A stretch of 64,000 nt of DNA from Halomonas urumqiensis (GTDB lineage Bacteria; Pseudomonadota; Gammaproteobacteria; Pseudomonadales; Halomonadaceae), in NCBI RefSeq assembly GCF_003028575.1, contig NZ_PYUD01000009.1, positions 1 to 64,000 on the forward strand. The letters run 5' to 3'. Under the pieces are notes generated by a model. The model had not been told where the DNA came from and did not search any database. It worked only from the letters and a program-made list of their open reading frames with translations. The first letter of the stretch is position 1, and every line of letters begins with the position of its first letter. The translations under genes were made by a program, and so were the position numbers. Below are positions 46,498-55,419 of this stretch, piece by piece.

Positions 46498-47538
46498 ATG
46501 ACCAAGATGCTTGGTCCGGTGATGCTGGACCTGGAAGGCACTCGATTGACACCCGAGGAACGAGCGCTGCTGGCGCTGCCGGAAGTCGGTGGTGTGATCC
46601 TGTTCGCCCGCAATGTGGAGTCGGCGACGCAGGTGCGAGAGTTGTGCGACGCCATTCGCCGCATACGCCCGGGGCTGTTGCTGGCCATCGACCAGGAGGG
46701 CGGGAGAGTTCAGCGGTTGCGTAGCGGCGTCACCCGGCTGCCTTCCATGGGGCGGCTGGGTCGGGATTTCCAGGAATTACCGGAAGTCACCCTCAGGTTG
46801 TGCCGGGATGCCGGCTGGCTGCTGGGTATGGAGATGGCTGCGTGCGGTCTCGATCTCAGCTTTGCGCCCGTGCTCGACGTTGACGACGGCGTCTCGACGG
46901 TGATTGGCGACCGTAGCTTCGCGGCCGACCCAAGGGCCGTCAGTGCCATGGCGGGTGCCTTCGTCGATGGCCTGCATGAGGCCGGCATGGTGGCGGTTGG
47001 CAAGCACTTTCCCGGACATGGAGGCGTTGTCGCCGACTCCCATCATGAGCTTCCCGTGGATCCACGCCCGTTGGATACGCTGCGTGGCCACGACCTGGTA
47101 CCGTTCACTGACCTGGCCTCGCGACTCGACGGCGTAATGCCGGCCCATGTGGTCTATTCGTCATTCGACCCACGGCCGGCAGGCTTTTCGCCTGCCTGGC
47201 TCGGAATGCTTCGCGAGAGCCTTGGTTTCAAGGGTGTGATCTTTTCCGACGACTTGAGCATGGCGGGCGCCGCGGCCACGGGGACGCCTGCCGAACGCGC
47301 CACGGCGGCGCTCTCCGCCGGATGTGACATGTTGCTGGTGTGCAATGATCGTGCGGCAGCCCTCGAGGTACTGAAGGCCTGCCAGGGTCGCGTTGCGCAG
47401 CGACTCTCGAAGCTGCGCTATGCCCGCGCCAGGCCCGAGATGGCAAGCCTGGGCGCGTTGTCCCGATGGCGCCGGGTGCATGCGCGCCTCGAGGCGTTGG
47501 CCAGCAGCCATCGCGAGAATCGAAACAATCATGAGTAG
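46498..47538 (+). CDS. nagZ: beta-N-acetylhexosaminidase of murein recycling
   Basis: 346 residues of glycoside hydrolase family 3: [25 protein letters not shown], the catalytic-loop segment [18 protein letters not shown] with histidine, and the nucleophile in [13 protein letters not shown]. It cuts GlcNAc from anhydro-muropeptides in the cytoplasm, and its products can signal AmpC induction in other genera. ATG 46498 has GAAGGAACTG upstream. It begins 16 bases after the YkuD gene and overlaps hpt by eight bases. Confidence 0.95.
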   Translation: MTKMLGPVMLDLEGTRLTPEERALLALPEVGGVILFARNVESATQVRELCDAIRRIRPGLLLAIDQEGGRVQRLRSGVTRLPSMGRLGRDFQELPEVTLRLCRDAGWLLGMEMAACGLDLSFAPVLDVDDGVSTVIGDRSFAADPRAVSAMAGAFVDGLHEAGMVAVGKHFPGHGGVVADSHHELPVDPRPLDTLRGHDLVPFTDLASRLDGVMPAHVVYSSFDPRPAGFSPAWLGMLRESLGFKGVIFSDDLSMAGAAATGTPAERATAALSAGCDMLLVCNDRAAALEVLKACQGRVAQRLSKLRYARARPEMASLGALSRWRRVHARLEALASSHRENRNNHE

Positions 47539-48124
47539 TGAGTCGATGCCGAAACTTGATCCTGATTATCATCAGCCCCTTGCCGAAATGCGCGAGATGA
47601 TGGATACCGCCGATTGCCTGATCGACCAGCAGCAGGTCGAACGAGCCCTCGATCGCATGGCCGACGAAATCACCCGTGACCTGGGCGACAAGCTGCCGGT
47701 CTTCTATTGCGTGATGAATGGCGGATTGATTACCACGGGGCATTTATTGACTCGCCTGGGTTTTCCGCTCGAGGTCGACTACCTGCACGCCACCCGTTAC
47801 CGGGGTGGGCTACGCGGTGGCGAGTTGTTCTGGCGAGTCTCGCCGGAGATCCCCATGGCCGGCCGGCATGTGGTGATCGTCGATGATATTCTTGACGAAG
47901 GCGCGACCCTCGCGGCGATCCTTGCCTACTGTCGCGAAGCGGGTGCGGCGAGCATTGCCACGGCGGTACTGGTCGACAAGCGCCATGATCGCAAGGCCGT
48001 CCCGGGTCTCAAGGCAGACTACTGCAGCCTTGAGGTGGTCGATCGTTACGTGTTCGGTTTCGGCATGGACTACAAGGGCTACTGGCGCAACGCTCCGGGG
48101 ATTTTTGCCCCGAAGGGGTTGTAA
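47531..48124 (+). CDS. hpt: hypoxanthine(-guanine) phosphoribosyltransferase
   Basis: 197 residues with the PRPP motif [15 protein letters not shown], flexible-loop region and [12 protein letters not shown] that binds the purine. It turns hypoxanthine (and perhaps guanine) into IMP (or GMP). The ATG at 47531 overlaps the nagZ stop; ATG 47546 is an alternative. The same nagZ–hpt neighbourhood occurs in Pseudomonas. Last gene of the psrA operon. Confidence 0.92.
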   Translation: MSSESMPKLDPDYHQPLAEMREMMDTADCLIDQQQVERALDRMADEITRDLGDKLPVFYCVMNGGLITTGHLLTRLGFPLEVDYLHATRYRGGLRGGELFWRVSPEIPMAGRHVVIVDDILDEGATLAAILAYCREAGAASIATAVLVDKRHDRKAVPGLKADYCSLEVVDRYVFGFGMDYKGYWRNAPGIFAPKGL

Positions 48125-48125
48125 C

Positions 48126-48140
48126 CGCCCCTTCGGGGCG
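48126..48140 (+). terminator. hairpin after hpt
   Basis: CGCCCC, loop TTC, GGGGCG, beginning two bases after the hpt stop. There is no T-run, but the larger palindrome follows at once. Confidence 0.45.
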
Positions 48141-48228
48141 AGCTTTAAGCTGTCAGCTATAAGCTGTGAGAAAGACCCTACGAGCGCCAATTCTCGTAGG
48201 GTCTACTTACAGCTTCCGGCTTACAGCT
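48141..48228. repeat. imperfect palindromic element with a 12-bp perfect core
   Basis: The core AGACCCTACGAG (48173–48184) and its complement (48193–48204) enclose eight bases. Outside are AGCT-rich arms: AGCTTTAAGCTGTCAGCTATAAGCTGT on the left in pieces and TTACAGCTTCCGGCTTACAGCT on the right, which pair in part. It sits between convergent hpt and the acyl-CoA synthetase gene and could terminate both; it looks like a dispersed palindromic repeat. Confidence 0.6.
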
Positions 48229-48243
48229 CCCGGCGTAGCCGGG

Positions 48244-49932
48244 TTACAGTCCCAGTTCGTGGGTGGCTTCCTCACGCATCTTGAACTTCTGGATCTTGCC
48301 GGTGACCGTCATCGGGAACTCGTCGACGAACTTGACGTAGCGCGGCACCTTGTAATGGGCGATCTTGCCCTTGCAGAACGCCTTGAGCTCGTCGGCGGTC
48401 AGTTGCTGGTTCTCGGCAAGCTTGACCCATGCCATGACTTCCTCGCCATACTTTTCGTCGGGTACGCCAATTACCTGCACATCGGAAATTGCCGGGTGGG
48501 TGTAGAGGAAGTCCTCGATTTCGCGCGGGTAGATGTTTTCACCACCACGGATGATCATGTCCTTGATGCGTCCGACGATCGCCACATACCCCTCGTCGTC
48601 CATGGTCGCGAGATCGCCGGTATGCATCCAGCCGGCCTTGTCGATCGCCTTGTCGGTGGCTTCCTGATTGTTCCAGTAGCCGAGCATGACGCTGTAGCCG
48701 CGTGTGCAAAGTTCGCCGGTTTCCCCTCGTGCTACCGCCGCACCGGTCTCGGGGCTTACCAGCTTGACCTCGAGGTGAGGGTGGATGGTGCCGACCGTGG
48801 TCACGCGTTTCTCGAGTGGCGCGTCGGTCTGAGTCTGGAAGCTGACAGGGCTCGTCTCGGTCATGCCGTAGCAGATGGTCACGTCCTGCATGTTCATCTT
48901 GTCGATGACCTTGCGCATCACTTCGATGGGGCAGATGGAGCCCGCCATGATGCCGGTGCGCAGTGACGACAGGTCGTAGCTCTCGAAATCGGGATGTTCG
49001 AGCTCAGCGATGAACATGGTCGGTACGCCATAGAGCGTGGTGGCCTTCTCTTCAGCCACCGCACGCAGCGTGGATTCAGGATCGAAGCCATCTCCCGGGT
49101 AGATCATGGTGGCGCCATGGGTCACGCAGCCGAGGTTGCCCATCACCATGCCAAAGCAGTGGTACAGCGGAACCGGGATCACCATGCGGTCGGCTTCGCT
49201 CAAGTTCATGGTGCGAGCCACGTAGAACCCGTTGTTGAGAATATTGTGATGCGACAGGGTGGCGCCCTTGGGGGCGCCGGTGGTGCCGGACGTGTACTGG
49301 ATATTGATCGGCTCATCGAACTGCAGGGTCGACTGACGTTCGGCCAACTGCTCGGCGGATACTTCATCGGCATGCTCAAGCAAGCCCTGCCAGGTGAGCA
49401 TGCCGCTGAGCGCACGTTCCGCGTCCAGGCATATCACGCGCTTGAGCTCAGGCAAGCGCTGACAGGAAAGCGTACCGGGCACACCCTCACTCACCTCAGG
49501 GGCCAGCTCGGCCAGCGTGGCCACGTAGTCGGAAGACTTGAACATGCCCTGCAGGATCAGGGTCGAGGCGCCGGACTGCTTGAGCGCATACTCGAGCTCA
49601 TGGCTCCGGTAGCTCGGGTTGATATTGACGAGGATGGCGCCGATCTTTGCCGTGGCGAACTGGGTGATGGTCCATTCCGCACAGTTGGGCGACCAGATGC
49701 CGACACGATCTCCCTTGTCGACGCCAAGCGCCAGCAGTGCACGTGCCGCCTGGTCGACAGCCTGCTGCAACTCGGTCCAGGTGTAGCGCAAGCCCTGGTG
49801 CAGGCTCAGCAGGGCATCACGATCGGCAAAGCGCGCAACGGTATCGTCGAAGCAGTCGCCAATGGTCTGGCCTTTCAGGGGCGTGTCACTCGTGCCGCTG
49901 ACATAGCTGATCGGAGTGTGTTGGCGTGTCAT
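48244..49932 (-). CDS. AMP-binding acyl-CoA synthetase
   Basis: 562 residues. The adenylation signature [16 protein letters not shown], the [10 protein letters not shown] motif, and the [17 protein letters not shown] and late GKIQKFKMR lysine are in place. It loads a carboxylic acid onto CoA in the cytoplasm. The substrate is not visible; the neighbourhood (LiuR-type regulator, branched-chain acyl-CoA genes) suggests a short or branched acid. ATG 49932 has GACGGAAACC upstream. It is 101 bases after the regulator gene on the same strand. Confidence 0.9.
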   Translation of the reverse strand: MTRQHTPISYVSGTSDTPLKGQTIGDCFDDTVARFADRDALLSLHQGLRYTWTELQQAVDQAARALLALGVDKGDRVGIWSPNCAEWTITQFATAKIGAILVNINPSYRSHELEYALKQSGASTLILQGMFKSSDYVATLAELAPEVSEGVPGTLSCQRLPELKRVICLDAERALSGMLTWQGLLEHADEVSAEQLAERQSTLQFDEPINIQYTSGTTGAPKGATLSHHNILNNGFYVARTMNLSEADRMVIPVPLYHCFGMVMGNLGCVTHGATMIYPGDGFDPESTLRAVAEEKATTLYGVPTMFIAELEHPDFESYDLSSLRTGIMAGSICPIEVMRKVIDKMNMQDVTICYGMTETSPVSFQTQTDAPLEKRVTTVGTIHPHLEVKLVSPETGAAVARGETGELCTRGYSVMLGYWNNQEATDKAIDKAGWMHTGDLATMDDEGYVAIVGRIKDMIIRGGENIYPREIEDFLYTHPAISDVQVIGVPDEKYGEEVMAWVKLAENQQLTADELKAFCKGKIAHYKVPRYVKFVDEFPMTVTGKIQKFKMREEATHELGL

Positions 49933-50033
49933 GGTTTCCGTCTCTGATGGTGGCAAATTGTTTTACTGATTGTTGCTTCAGGGTCCGGGGTGCAAGCCGT
50001 CTGCAGGTGAGTTAAGCCGCTGTCGGTGTGTTA

Positions 50034-50480
50034 TCAGTCGCCCAGGGTGTTCTCCAGGTTGGAAAGCACATCGCGTGCCCGGGTTTCGACGTCATCGAGC
50101 TCACGATGCATCAGGCGAATGTCCTCCAGCTGGCGCTCCAGGTTGGCCCGCTTGTCGGCAAGAATCTCCAGGAGGCGTTTCAACTGGCGCGCGTTTCCGT
50201 CGGGCATGGCGTCATACATCTCGACCACCTCGCGAATCTCGGCCAGCGAGAAACCCAAGCGCTTGCCGCGCAGCGTGAGCTTGAGGCGTACTCGATCCTT
50301 CTCACGATAGATTCGTGTCTGCCCTCGCCGCTGTGGCGCCAGCAGCCCTTCCTGCTCATAGAAGCGAATCGTGCGGGGTGTCACTTCGAACATCTTGGCC
50401 AAGTCGCCAATCGTGTAGGTTCGGCGCTGAAGGGCCAGGCCGCGGTTTGGCAGCGTAGCGTCCGATGTGCGCTGGTTCAT
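50034..50480 (-). CDS. liuR: MerR-family regulator of branched-chain/acyl-CoA catabolism (LiuR-like)
   Basis: 148 residues: MerR winged helix (TYTIGDLAKMFEVTPRTIRFYEQEGLLAPQRRGQTRIYREKDRVRLKLTLRGKRLGFSLAEIRE) and a long dimerisation coiled coil, with no metal-binding cysteines. This pattern matches LiuR, which controls leucine/isovalerate and related degradation in proteobacteria. It is divergent from the acyl-CoA dehydrogenase gene with a perfect palindrome between. ATG 50480 is used; the longer frame has a 20-residue extension without resemblance. Confidence 0.8.
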   Translation of the reverse strand: MNQRTSDATLPNRGLALQRRTYTIGDLAKMFEVTPRTIRFYEQEGLLAPQRRGQTRIYREKDRVRLKLTLRGKRLGFSLAEIREVVEMYDAMPDGNARQLKRLLEILADKRANLERQLEDIRLMHRELDDVETRARDVLSNLENTLGD

Positions 50481-50549
50481 TGGGTGTGTTCCTTTGTTTT
50501 TTGGCGGGATGGGCGCAACCCCGCCGCCTGTTGGCAACACTAGCCGAGG

Positions 50550-50565
50550 TTTACGTTAACGTAAA
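50550..50565. promoter_or_regulatory. perfect 16-bp palindrome, likely LiuR operator
   Basis: TTTACGTTAACGTAAA, 69 bases before the liuR start and 138 before the divergent dehydrogenase gene. MerR-type operators are palindromes in the promoter spacer, and ACGTAAA-type half sites are described for LiuR. It probably governs both directions. Confidence 0.7.
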
Positions 50566-50703
50566 GTGTCTGTGAGGTCGGTCTTGTTCTACCATGGGGG
50601 TATTTGTGATGAACCTAGCAAGTGCTAGGTTGGTTTTCCGCATCCTGTCTTAAACCTCATACGATACAACGCACACCACAACGCGCAACACGAGGATACC
50701 GTG

Positions 50704-51870
50704 ATGGACTTCTCCTTGACCGATGACCAGAGGGCGCTGGTCCAGGCCGCTGCCGATTTTTCTCGCGCCGAGCTCGCCGATCACGCCGCCGACTGGGATG
50801 CACGCTCGCATTTTCCCATCGATGTCATCCGCCGTGCGGGAGAGGCGGGGTTTCTCGGCGTCTACACCCCTGAAGCGCATGGTGGGCTTGGCCTCTCGCG
50901 TCTCGAGGCCTCACTGATCTTCGAGCAGTTGTCCCAGGGCTGTATCTCGACCACGGCCTATCTGACCATCCACAACATGGTGACCTGGATGGTGGCCAGT
51001 TGGGGAGACGATGCATTGCGTGAGCAATGGGTGCCCCGCCTGGTCAGTGGCGAGTGCCTGGGATGTTACTGCCTCACCGAACCAGGGGCAGGCTCCGACG
51101 CCGCCAACCTCAGGACTCGGGCGGTTCGCGAAGGAGATGAGTATGTGGTGTCGGGCAGCAAGATGTTCATTTCCGGTGCCGGGGCCAATGATGTCCTGGT
51201 GGTGATGGTGCGCACCGGTGAACCCGACAGCGGAGCGAGTGGCATTTCGACACTGCTGATTCCGGCTGATGCCGATGGCATCAGTTATGGCAAGAACGAA
51301 GAGAAGATGGGCTGGAAGAGCCAGCCGACCCGGCTGGTCAGCTTCGACGGCGTGCGGGTGCCGGTGGGTAACCGCCTGGGTGCCGAAGGCGAGGGCTTCA
51401 AGCTGGCCATGAAAGGGCTCGACGGCGGCCGCCTGAATATCGCCAGCTGTTCGCTCGGCGCGGCCCAGCACGCGTTGACGCTGGCGCGGAATTACCTGGG
51501 TGACCGCAAGCAATTCGGTCGCGAGCTTTCGAGCTTCCAGGCACTGCAGTTCAAGCTGGCCGATATGGCGACCGAACTCGTTGCGGCACGGCTGATGGTG
51601 CGTCAGGCGGCCTGGCGGCTCGACCAGGGCGATCCAGAGGCGACCGCCCACTGCGCCATGGCCAAGCGATTCGCCACCGACATGGGCTTCAACGTATGCA
51701 ACGAAGCCCTGCAGCTGCATGGCGGCTACGGTTATCTCAAGGAGTTTCCCCTGGAGCGCATGGTACGTGACACTCGAGTGCATCAGATCCTCGAGGGCAC
51801 CAACGAGATCATGCGTGTGATCGTCGCACGCCGGCTGCTGTCCGATGGCGTGATCGAATCGCTGCAATAA
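50704..51870 (+). CDS. acyl-CoA dehydrogenase, isobutyryl-CoA type
   Basis: 388 residues with FAD/substrate segments CYCLTEPGAGSDAANLRT, the NIASCSLGAAQHAL helix, RKQFGRELSSFQALQFKLADMA and LQLHGGYGYLKEFPLERMVRDTRVHQILEGTNEIMRVI carrying the catalytic glutamate. Next-door genes for 3-hydroxyisobutyryl-CoA hydrolase and mmsB point to valine breakdown (isobutyryl-CoA to methacrylyl-CoA). ATG 50704 is chosen over GTG 50701 because AGGA lies seven bases before it. Confidence 0.88.
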   Translation: MDFSLTDDQRALVQAAADFSRAELADHAADWDARSHFPIDVIRRAGEAGFLGVYTPEAHGGLGLSRLEASLIFEQLSQGCISTTAYLTIHNMVTWMVASWGDDALREQWVPRLVSGECLGCYCLTEPGAGSDAANLRTRAVREGDEYVVSGSKMFISGAGANDVLVVMVRTGEPDSGASGISTLLIPADADGISYGKNEEKMGWKSQPTRLVSFDGVRVPVGNRLGAEGEGFKLAMKGLDGGRLNIASCSLGAAQHALTLARNYLGDRKQFGRELSSFQALQFKLADMATELVAARLMVRQAAWRLDQGDPEATAHCAMAKRFATDMGFNVCNEALQLHGGYGYLKEFPLERMVRDTRVHQILEGTNEIMRVIVARRLLSDGVIESLQ

Positions 51871-51884
51871 GGAGAATGTGATTG

Positions 51885-53039
51885 ATGTCGGAACTTCCTG
51901 TGCTGTTCGACGAACTGCCCACCCGTGACGGTGGACGCATCGGCATGGCAGTCCTCAACGCCCCACGTGCCTTGAATGCGCTGTCGCTGGAGATGATTCA
52001 CCAACTCGCCGACAAGCTCGATGCCTGGGCTCTGGACCCTGAGATCGTGGCGGTGTGGCTCGATGGCAGTGGCGAAAAAGCCTTTTGCGCCGGTGGTGAT
52101 GTCGTTGCGCTCTACCGTTCCCTGATCGAACAGGAGGGCAATGCTTCGGCCGACCGCGACAGCCAATTCGCCGAGGCCTATTTTACCGCAGAGTATCGTC
52201 TCGACTACCACATACATACCTACCCCAAGCCGGTGATGGTGTGGGGGGATGGCATCGTGATGGGGGGTGGGCTCGGCCTGATGGCCGGAGCATCGCATCG
52301 CCTGGTGACCGAGACCACGCGCATCGCCATGCCGGAAATCACCATTGGCCTGTATCCGGATATCGGCGCTAGTTGGTTCCTCAATCGCATGCCGCCAGGC
52401 ATTGGTGCCTATCTGGGGTTGACCGGTGCCCAGCTCAACGCCCGAGACGCCATCGACCTGGGCCTTGCCGATCACGTCGTTGCGCGGGATCAGCGCCAGT
52501 CGCTGCTCGAGGGGCTTCAAGAGGCAAGCTACGCAGACCGATCCGCGGTGGCGCTCAGGGCCGCCGTGCAAGGCGTGATCGACAGCTTCGAGCGGCGCGA
52601 CGTGGCGCCAGATGGGCAAGTGATGCCGCATCTTGACCATCTGCAAGCGCTGGTTGGCCAGGTCGATGCTGCCACCGCCGTCGCGCGGATCCTCGCCGAT
52701 GGTCGCGATGATGACTGGCTTGCCGCCAACCGCGGGCGTCTCGAGGTGGGGTGTCCGATCAGCGCGCGCCTGGTATGGGCGATGCTCGAACGGCATGCCC
52801 ATACCAGCCTTGCCGATGCCTTCCGTGATGAACTGGGGCTGTCGGTGCAGTGTTGCCGTGTGGGTGATTTCGTCGAGGGTGTGCGGGCGTTGTTGATCGA
52901 CAAGGACAAGCATCCGCGTTGGCGCCATGCCGATGTCGCGCAGGTGTCGCGTGATGATCTATTCGAGTTGATGACCTCTCCCTGGAGCAGCGATGCGCAT
53001 CCTCTGCGCGACCTGGGCGTTGGCCATCGCATCGGTTGA
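51885..53039 (+). CDS. 3-hydroxyisobutyryl-CoA hydrolase (enoyl-CoA hydratase superfamily)
   Basis: 384 residues. The crotonase oxyanion segments FCAGGDVVALYRSL and VMVWGDGIVMGGGLGLMAGASHRLVTE, and the MPEITIGLYPDIGASWFLNRMP motif, match the longer HIBCH-type members rather than hydratases of about 260 residues. It frees 3-hydroxyisobutyrate from CoA in valine degradation. 14 bases after the dehydrogenase gene. The stop codon begins a run of three 12-base repeats. Confidence 0.88.
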   Translation: MSELPVLFDELPTRDGGRIGMAVLNAPRALNALSLEMIHQLADKLDAWALDPEIVAVWLDGSGEKAFCAGGDVVALYRSLIEQEGNASADRDSQFAEAYFTAEYRLDYHIHTYPKPVMVWGDGIVMGGGLGLMAGASHRLVTETTRIAMPEITIGLYPDIGASWFLNRMPPGIGAYLGLTGAQLNARDAIDLGLADHVVARDQRQSLLEGLQEASYADRSAVALRAAVQGVIDSFERRDVAPDGQVMPHLDHLQALVGQVDAATAVARILADGRDDDWLAANRGRLEVGCPISARLVWAMLERHAHTSLADAFRDELGLSVQCCRVGDFVEGVRALLIDKDKHPRWRHADVAQVSRDDLFELMTSPWSSDAHPLRDLGVGHRIG

Positions 53040-53071
53040 GAAATGGGTTGAGAAACAGCTTGAGAAACGAC
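53036..53071 (+). repeat. three 12-bp tandem repeats with in-frame stop codons
   Basis: TTGAGAAATGGG, TTGAGAAACAGC and TTGAGAAACGAC. The first TGA is the stop of the hydrolase gene; the unit length keeps frame, so two more TGA codons follow in frame before mmsB. Confidence 0.65.
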
Positions 53072-53085
53072 TACAGGAGTACGAC

Positions 53086-53988
53086 ATGAAAATCGCCTTC
53101 ATTGGCCTTGGTAACATGGGTGGCCCGATGGCCACCAACCTGGTCAAGGCCGGTCTCGACGTGACTGTCTTTGATCTGTCCGAGAGTGCCGTGCAGGCGC
53201 TTGAGTCGGAAGGCGCGAGGCGTGGTGAGAGTGCCGAAGCCACCGTGCAGGGGGCCGAGGTGGTCATCTCGATGCTACCTGCCGGCGCCCATGTCCGTGG
53301 GCTCTATCTGGGGCGCGATGGCGCGCCGGGCCTGCTCGACACCCTTACCGCCAAGCCGTTGATCATCGATGCCTCCACCATCTCGCCGGAGGATGCGCGC
53401 ACGGTGGGTGCCGCCGCCGCCAAACGTGGCCTCAGTTACCTCGACGCACCGGTTTCCGGGGGCGTGGGCGGCGCCAAGGCGGGGACCTTGACCTTCATCG
53501 TCGGCGGTGACGCTGCGGGATTCGAGCAGGCGAAACCGGTGCTCGAGGCGATGGGCAAGAATATCTTCCACGCTGGGGATATCGGGTCTGGTCAGGTCGC
53601 CAAGATCTGCAACAACATGCTGCTGGGCATTCTCATGAGCGGCACTGCAGAGGCACTGGCGCTTGGCGTCAAGAACGGCATGGACCCGGCGGTGCTCTCG
53701 GAGATCATGAAGCAGAGCAGTGGCGGCAACTGGGCGCTCAACGTCTACAATCCCTGGCCGGGTGTCATGGAGGGTTCCGCTGCCTCGCGTGACTACCAGG
53801 GCGGTTTCCTGACCGATCTGATGGCCAAGGACCTGGGCCTGGCCTGGGAGCTGGCGCTAGGGTCGAAATCGAGCGTGCCGATGGGCTCCCAGGCGCGCAA
53901 CCTGTTCGCATTGCACAGCGCCCAGGGCAATGGCGGGCTTGATTTCTCCAGCATCCAGACCCTCTATCGGGCGGGTGACTCCTCCTGA
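53086..53988 (+). CDS. mmsB: 3-hydroxyisobutyrate dehydrogenase
   Basis: 300 residues. NAD-binding motif AFIGLGNMGGPMATNLVKAG, substrate motif YLDAPVSGGVGGAKAGTL and the catalytic lysine in GSGQVAKICNNMLL. It oxidises 3-hydroxyisobutyrate to methylmalonate semialdehyde. ATG 53086 follows CAGGAG. Third gene of the valine set; mmsA is not in the window. Confidence 0.94.
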   Translation: MKIAFIGLGNMGGPMATNLVKAGLDVTVFDLSESAVQALESEGARRGESAEATVQGAEVVISMLPAGAHVRGLYLGRDGAPGLLDTLTAKPLIIDASTISPEDARTVGAAAAKRGLSYLDAPVSGGVGGAKAGTLTFIVGGDAAGFEQAKPVLEAMGKNIFHAGDIGSGQVAKICNNMLLGILMSGTAEALALGVKNGMDPAVLSEIMKQSSGGNWALNVYNPWPGVMEGSAASRDYQGGFLTDLMAKDLGLAWELALGSKSSVPMGSQARNLFALHSAQGNGGLDFSSIQTLYRAGDSS

Positions 53989-54012
53989 TAGGCGGGGAGG
54001 GCCAGTGACAGC

Positions 54013-54035
54013 GACGGGCACCTGCGGGTGCCCGT
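54013..54035 (+). terminator. terminator after mmsB
   Basis: GACGGGCACC, loop TGC, GGGTGCCCGTC, then GTCGTTTC. A strong stem 24 bases after the mmsB stop, with a weak T-run. Confidence 0.65.
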
Positions 54036-54076
54036 CGTCGTTTCATGATAGGGGTTGGCAACAGGACATTTTTGAT

Positions 54077-54097
54077 CTACATTTAATCAAAATGTAG
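54077..54097 (+). promoter_or_regulatory. operator-like inverted repeat before the glutaryl-CoA dehydrogenase gene
   Basis: CTACATTT and AAATGTAG flank AATCA, in an AT-rich patch 32 bases before the start codon. The position suggests repression or activation of gcdH. A LysR regulator (GcdR) controls gcdH in other genera, but none is in the window. Confidence 0.5.
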
Positions 54098-54128
54098 AAA
54101 TTATTAACTTGGCCAGCGAGGACACGTC

Positions 54129-55310
54129 ATGAGCCAGATTACCCCCGTCACCTGGGAAGACCCCTTTCGCCTGATCGACCAGCTCAGCGAAGAAGAGCGG
54201 ATGGTCCAGCAGACCGCTCACGACTACTGCCAGGAAAAGTTGCTGCCGCGTGTGCTCGAGGCCAACCGCCATGAGCACTTCGATCCCGCCATCCTGAGCG
54301 AGATGGGTGAGCTTGGCCTGCTTGGCGCCACCATCGATGGTTATGGCTGCGCCGGGCTCAACTACGTAAGCTATGGGCTGATCGCTCGCGAGGTGGAGCG
54401 GGTCGATTCCGGCTACCGCAGTGCCATGAGCGTGCAGTCGAGCCTGGTGATGTACCCGATCCATGCCTTTGGCAGCGAAGCGCAGCGCGAGAAGTACCTG
54501 CCGAAACTCGCCACCGGTGAGTGGGTGGGCTGCTTCGGCCTGACGGAACCCGACCACGGGTCTGACCCGGGCGGCATGACGACCCGTGCGACCCGCACCG
54601 ATAGCGGCTGGCGCATCAACGGCACCAAGACCTGGATCACCAACTCGCCGATTGCCGATGTCTTCGTGATATGGGCCAAGGACGACGAGGGTGTGATCAA
54701 CGGCTTCATCCTCGAGAAGGGCATGAAGGGCCTTTCGGCACCCAAGATAGAGGGCAAGTTCAGCCTGCGTGCCTCGATCACCGGCCAGATCGCCATGCAG
54801 GATGTCGAAGTCTCCGATGAACAGCGCTTGCCTAACGTGACCGGCCTGAAGGGGCCTTTCTCGTGCCTCAACCGTGCCCGCTACGGCATCGCCTGGGGCA
54901 GCATGGGAGCCGCCGAGGCGTGCTGGCATGCCGCCCGCGAGTACACCATGGAGCGCAAGCAGTTCGGGCGCCCCTTGGCCGCCAATCAGTTGATCCAGAA
55001 GAAGCTTGCCGATATGCAGACCGAGATTGCCCTGGGGCTGCAGGCAGCGCTGCGAGCAGGGCGCATGATCGATGATGGCCAACTGGTGCCCGAGGTCATT
55101 TCGTTGATCAAGCGCAACAACTGCGGCAAGTCGCTGGATATCGCTCGTGTTGCCCGCGATATGCACGGTGGCAACGGTATTTCGGATGAATACCATGTGA
55201 TCCGACACGTGATGAACCTGGAAGCCGTCAACACCTACGAGGGCACCCACGATGTCCATGCGCTGATCCTTGGTCGCGCCCAGACAGGGCTGCAGGCCTT
55301 CACCGGTTGA
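54129..55310 (+). CDS. gcdH: glutaryl-CoA dehydrogenase
   Basis: 393 residues, the usual length. ACAD segments [60 protein letters not shown] and [39 protein letters not shown] with the catalytic glutamate. It oxidises and decarboxylates glutaryl-CoA to crotonyl-CoA in lysine and tryptophan breakdown. The next gene is a CaiB-type CoA-transferase, which can make glutaryl-CoA from glutarate. Confidence 0.95.
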   Translation: MSQITPVTWEDPFRLIDQLSEEERMVQQTAHDYCQEKLLPRVLEANRHEHFDPAILSEMGELGLLGATIDGYGCAGLNYVSYGLIAREVERVDSGYRSAMSVQSSLVMYPIHAFGSEAQREKYLPKLATGEWVGCFGLTEPDHGSDPGGMTTRATRTDSGWRINGTKTWITNSPIADVFVIWAKDDEGVINGFILEKGMKGLSAPKIEGKFSLRASITGQIAMQDVEVSDEQRLPNVTGLKGPFSCLNRARYGIAWGSMGAAEACWHAAREYTMERKQFGRPLAANQLIQKKLADMQTEIALGLQAALRAGRMIDDGQLVPEVISLIKRNNCGKSLDIARVARDMHGGNGISDEYHVIRHVMNLEAVNTYEGTHDVHALILGRAQTGLQAFTG

Positions 55311-55419
55311 GTAACAGGCTGATGAAAACGCGGGGCGCCGGGGGCGCCTCCTCGGCGACCTGCCGCCGGGTCAGACCCGAGTGGTGCCACTATCGGCACA
55401 CGGTAGCAAGGAGCTCAAG

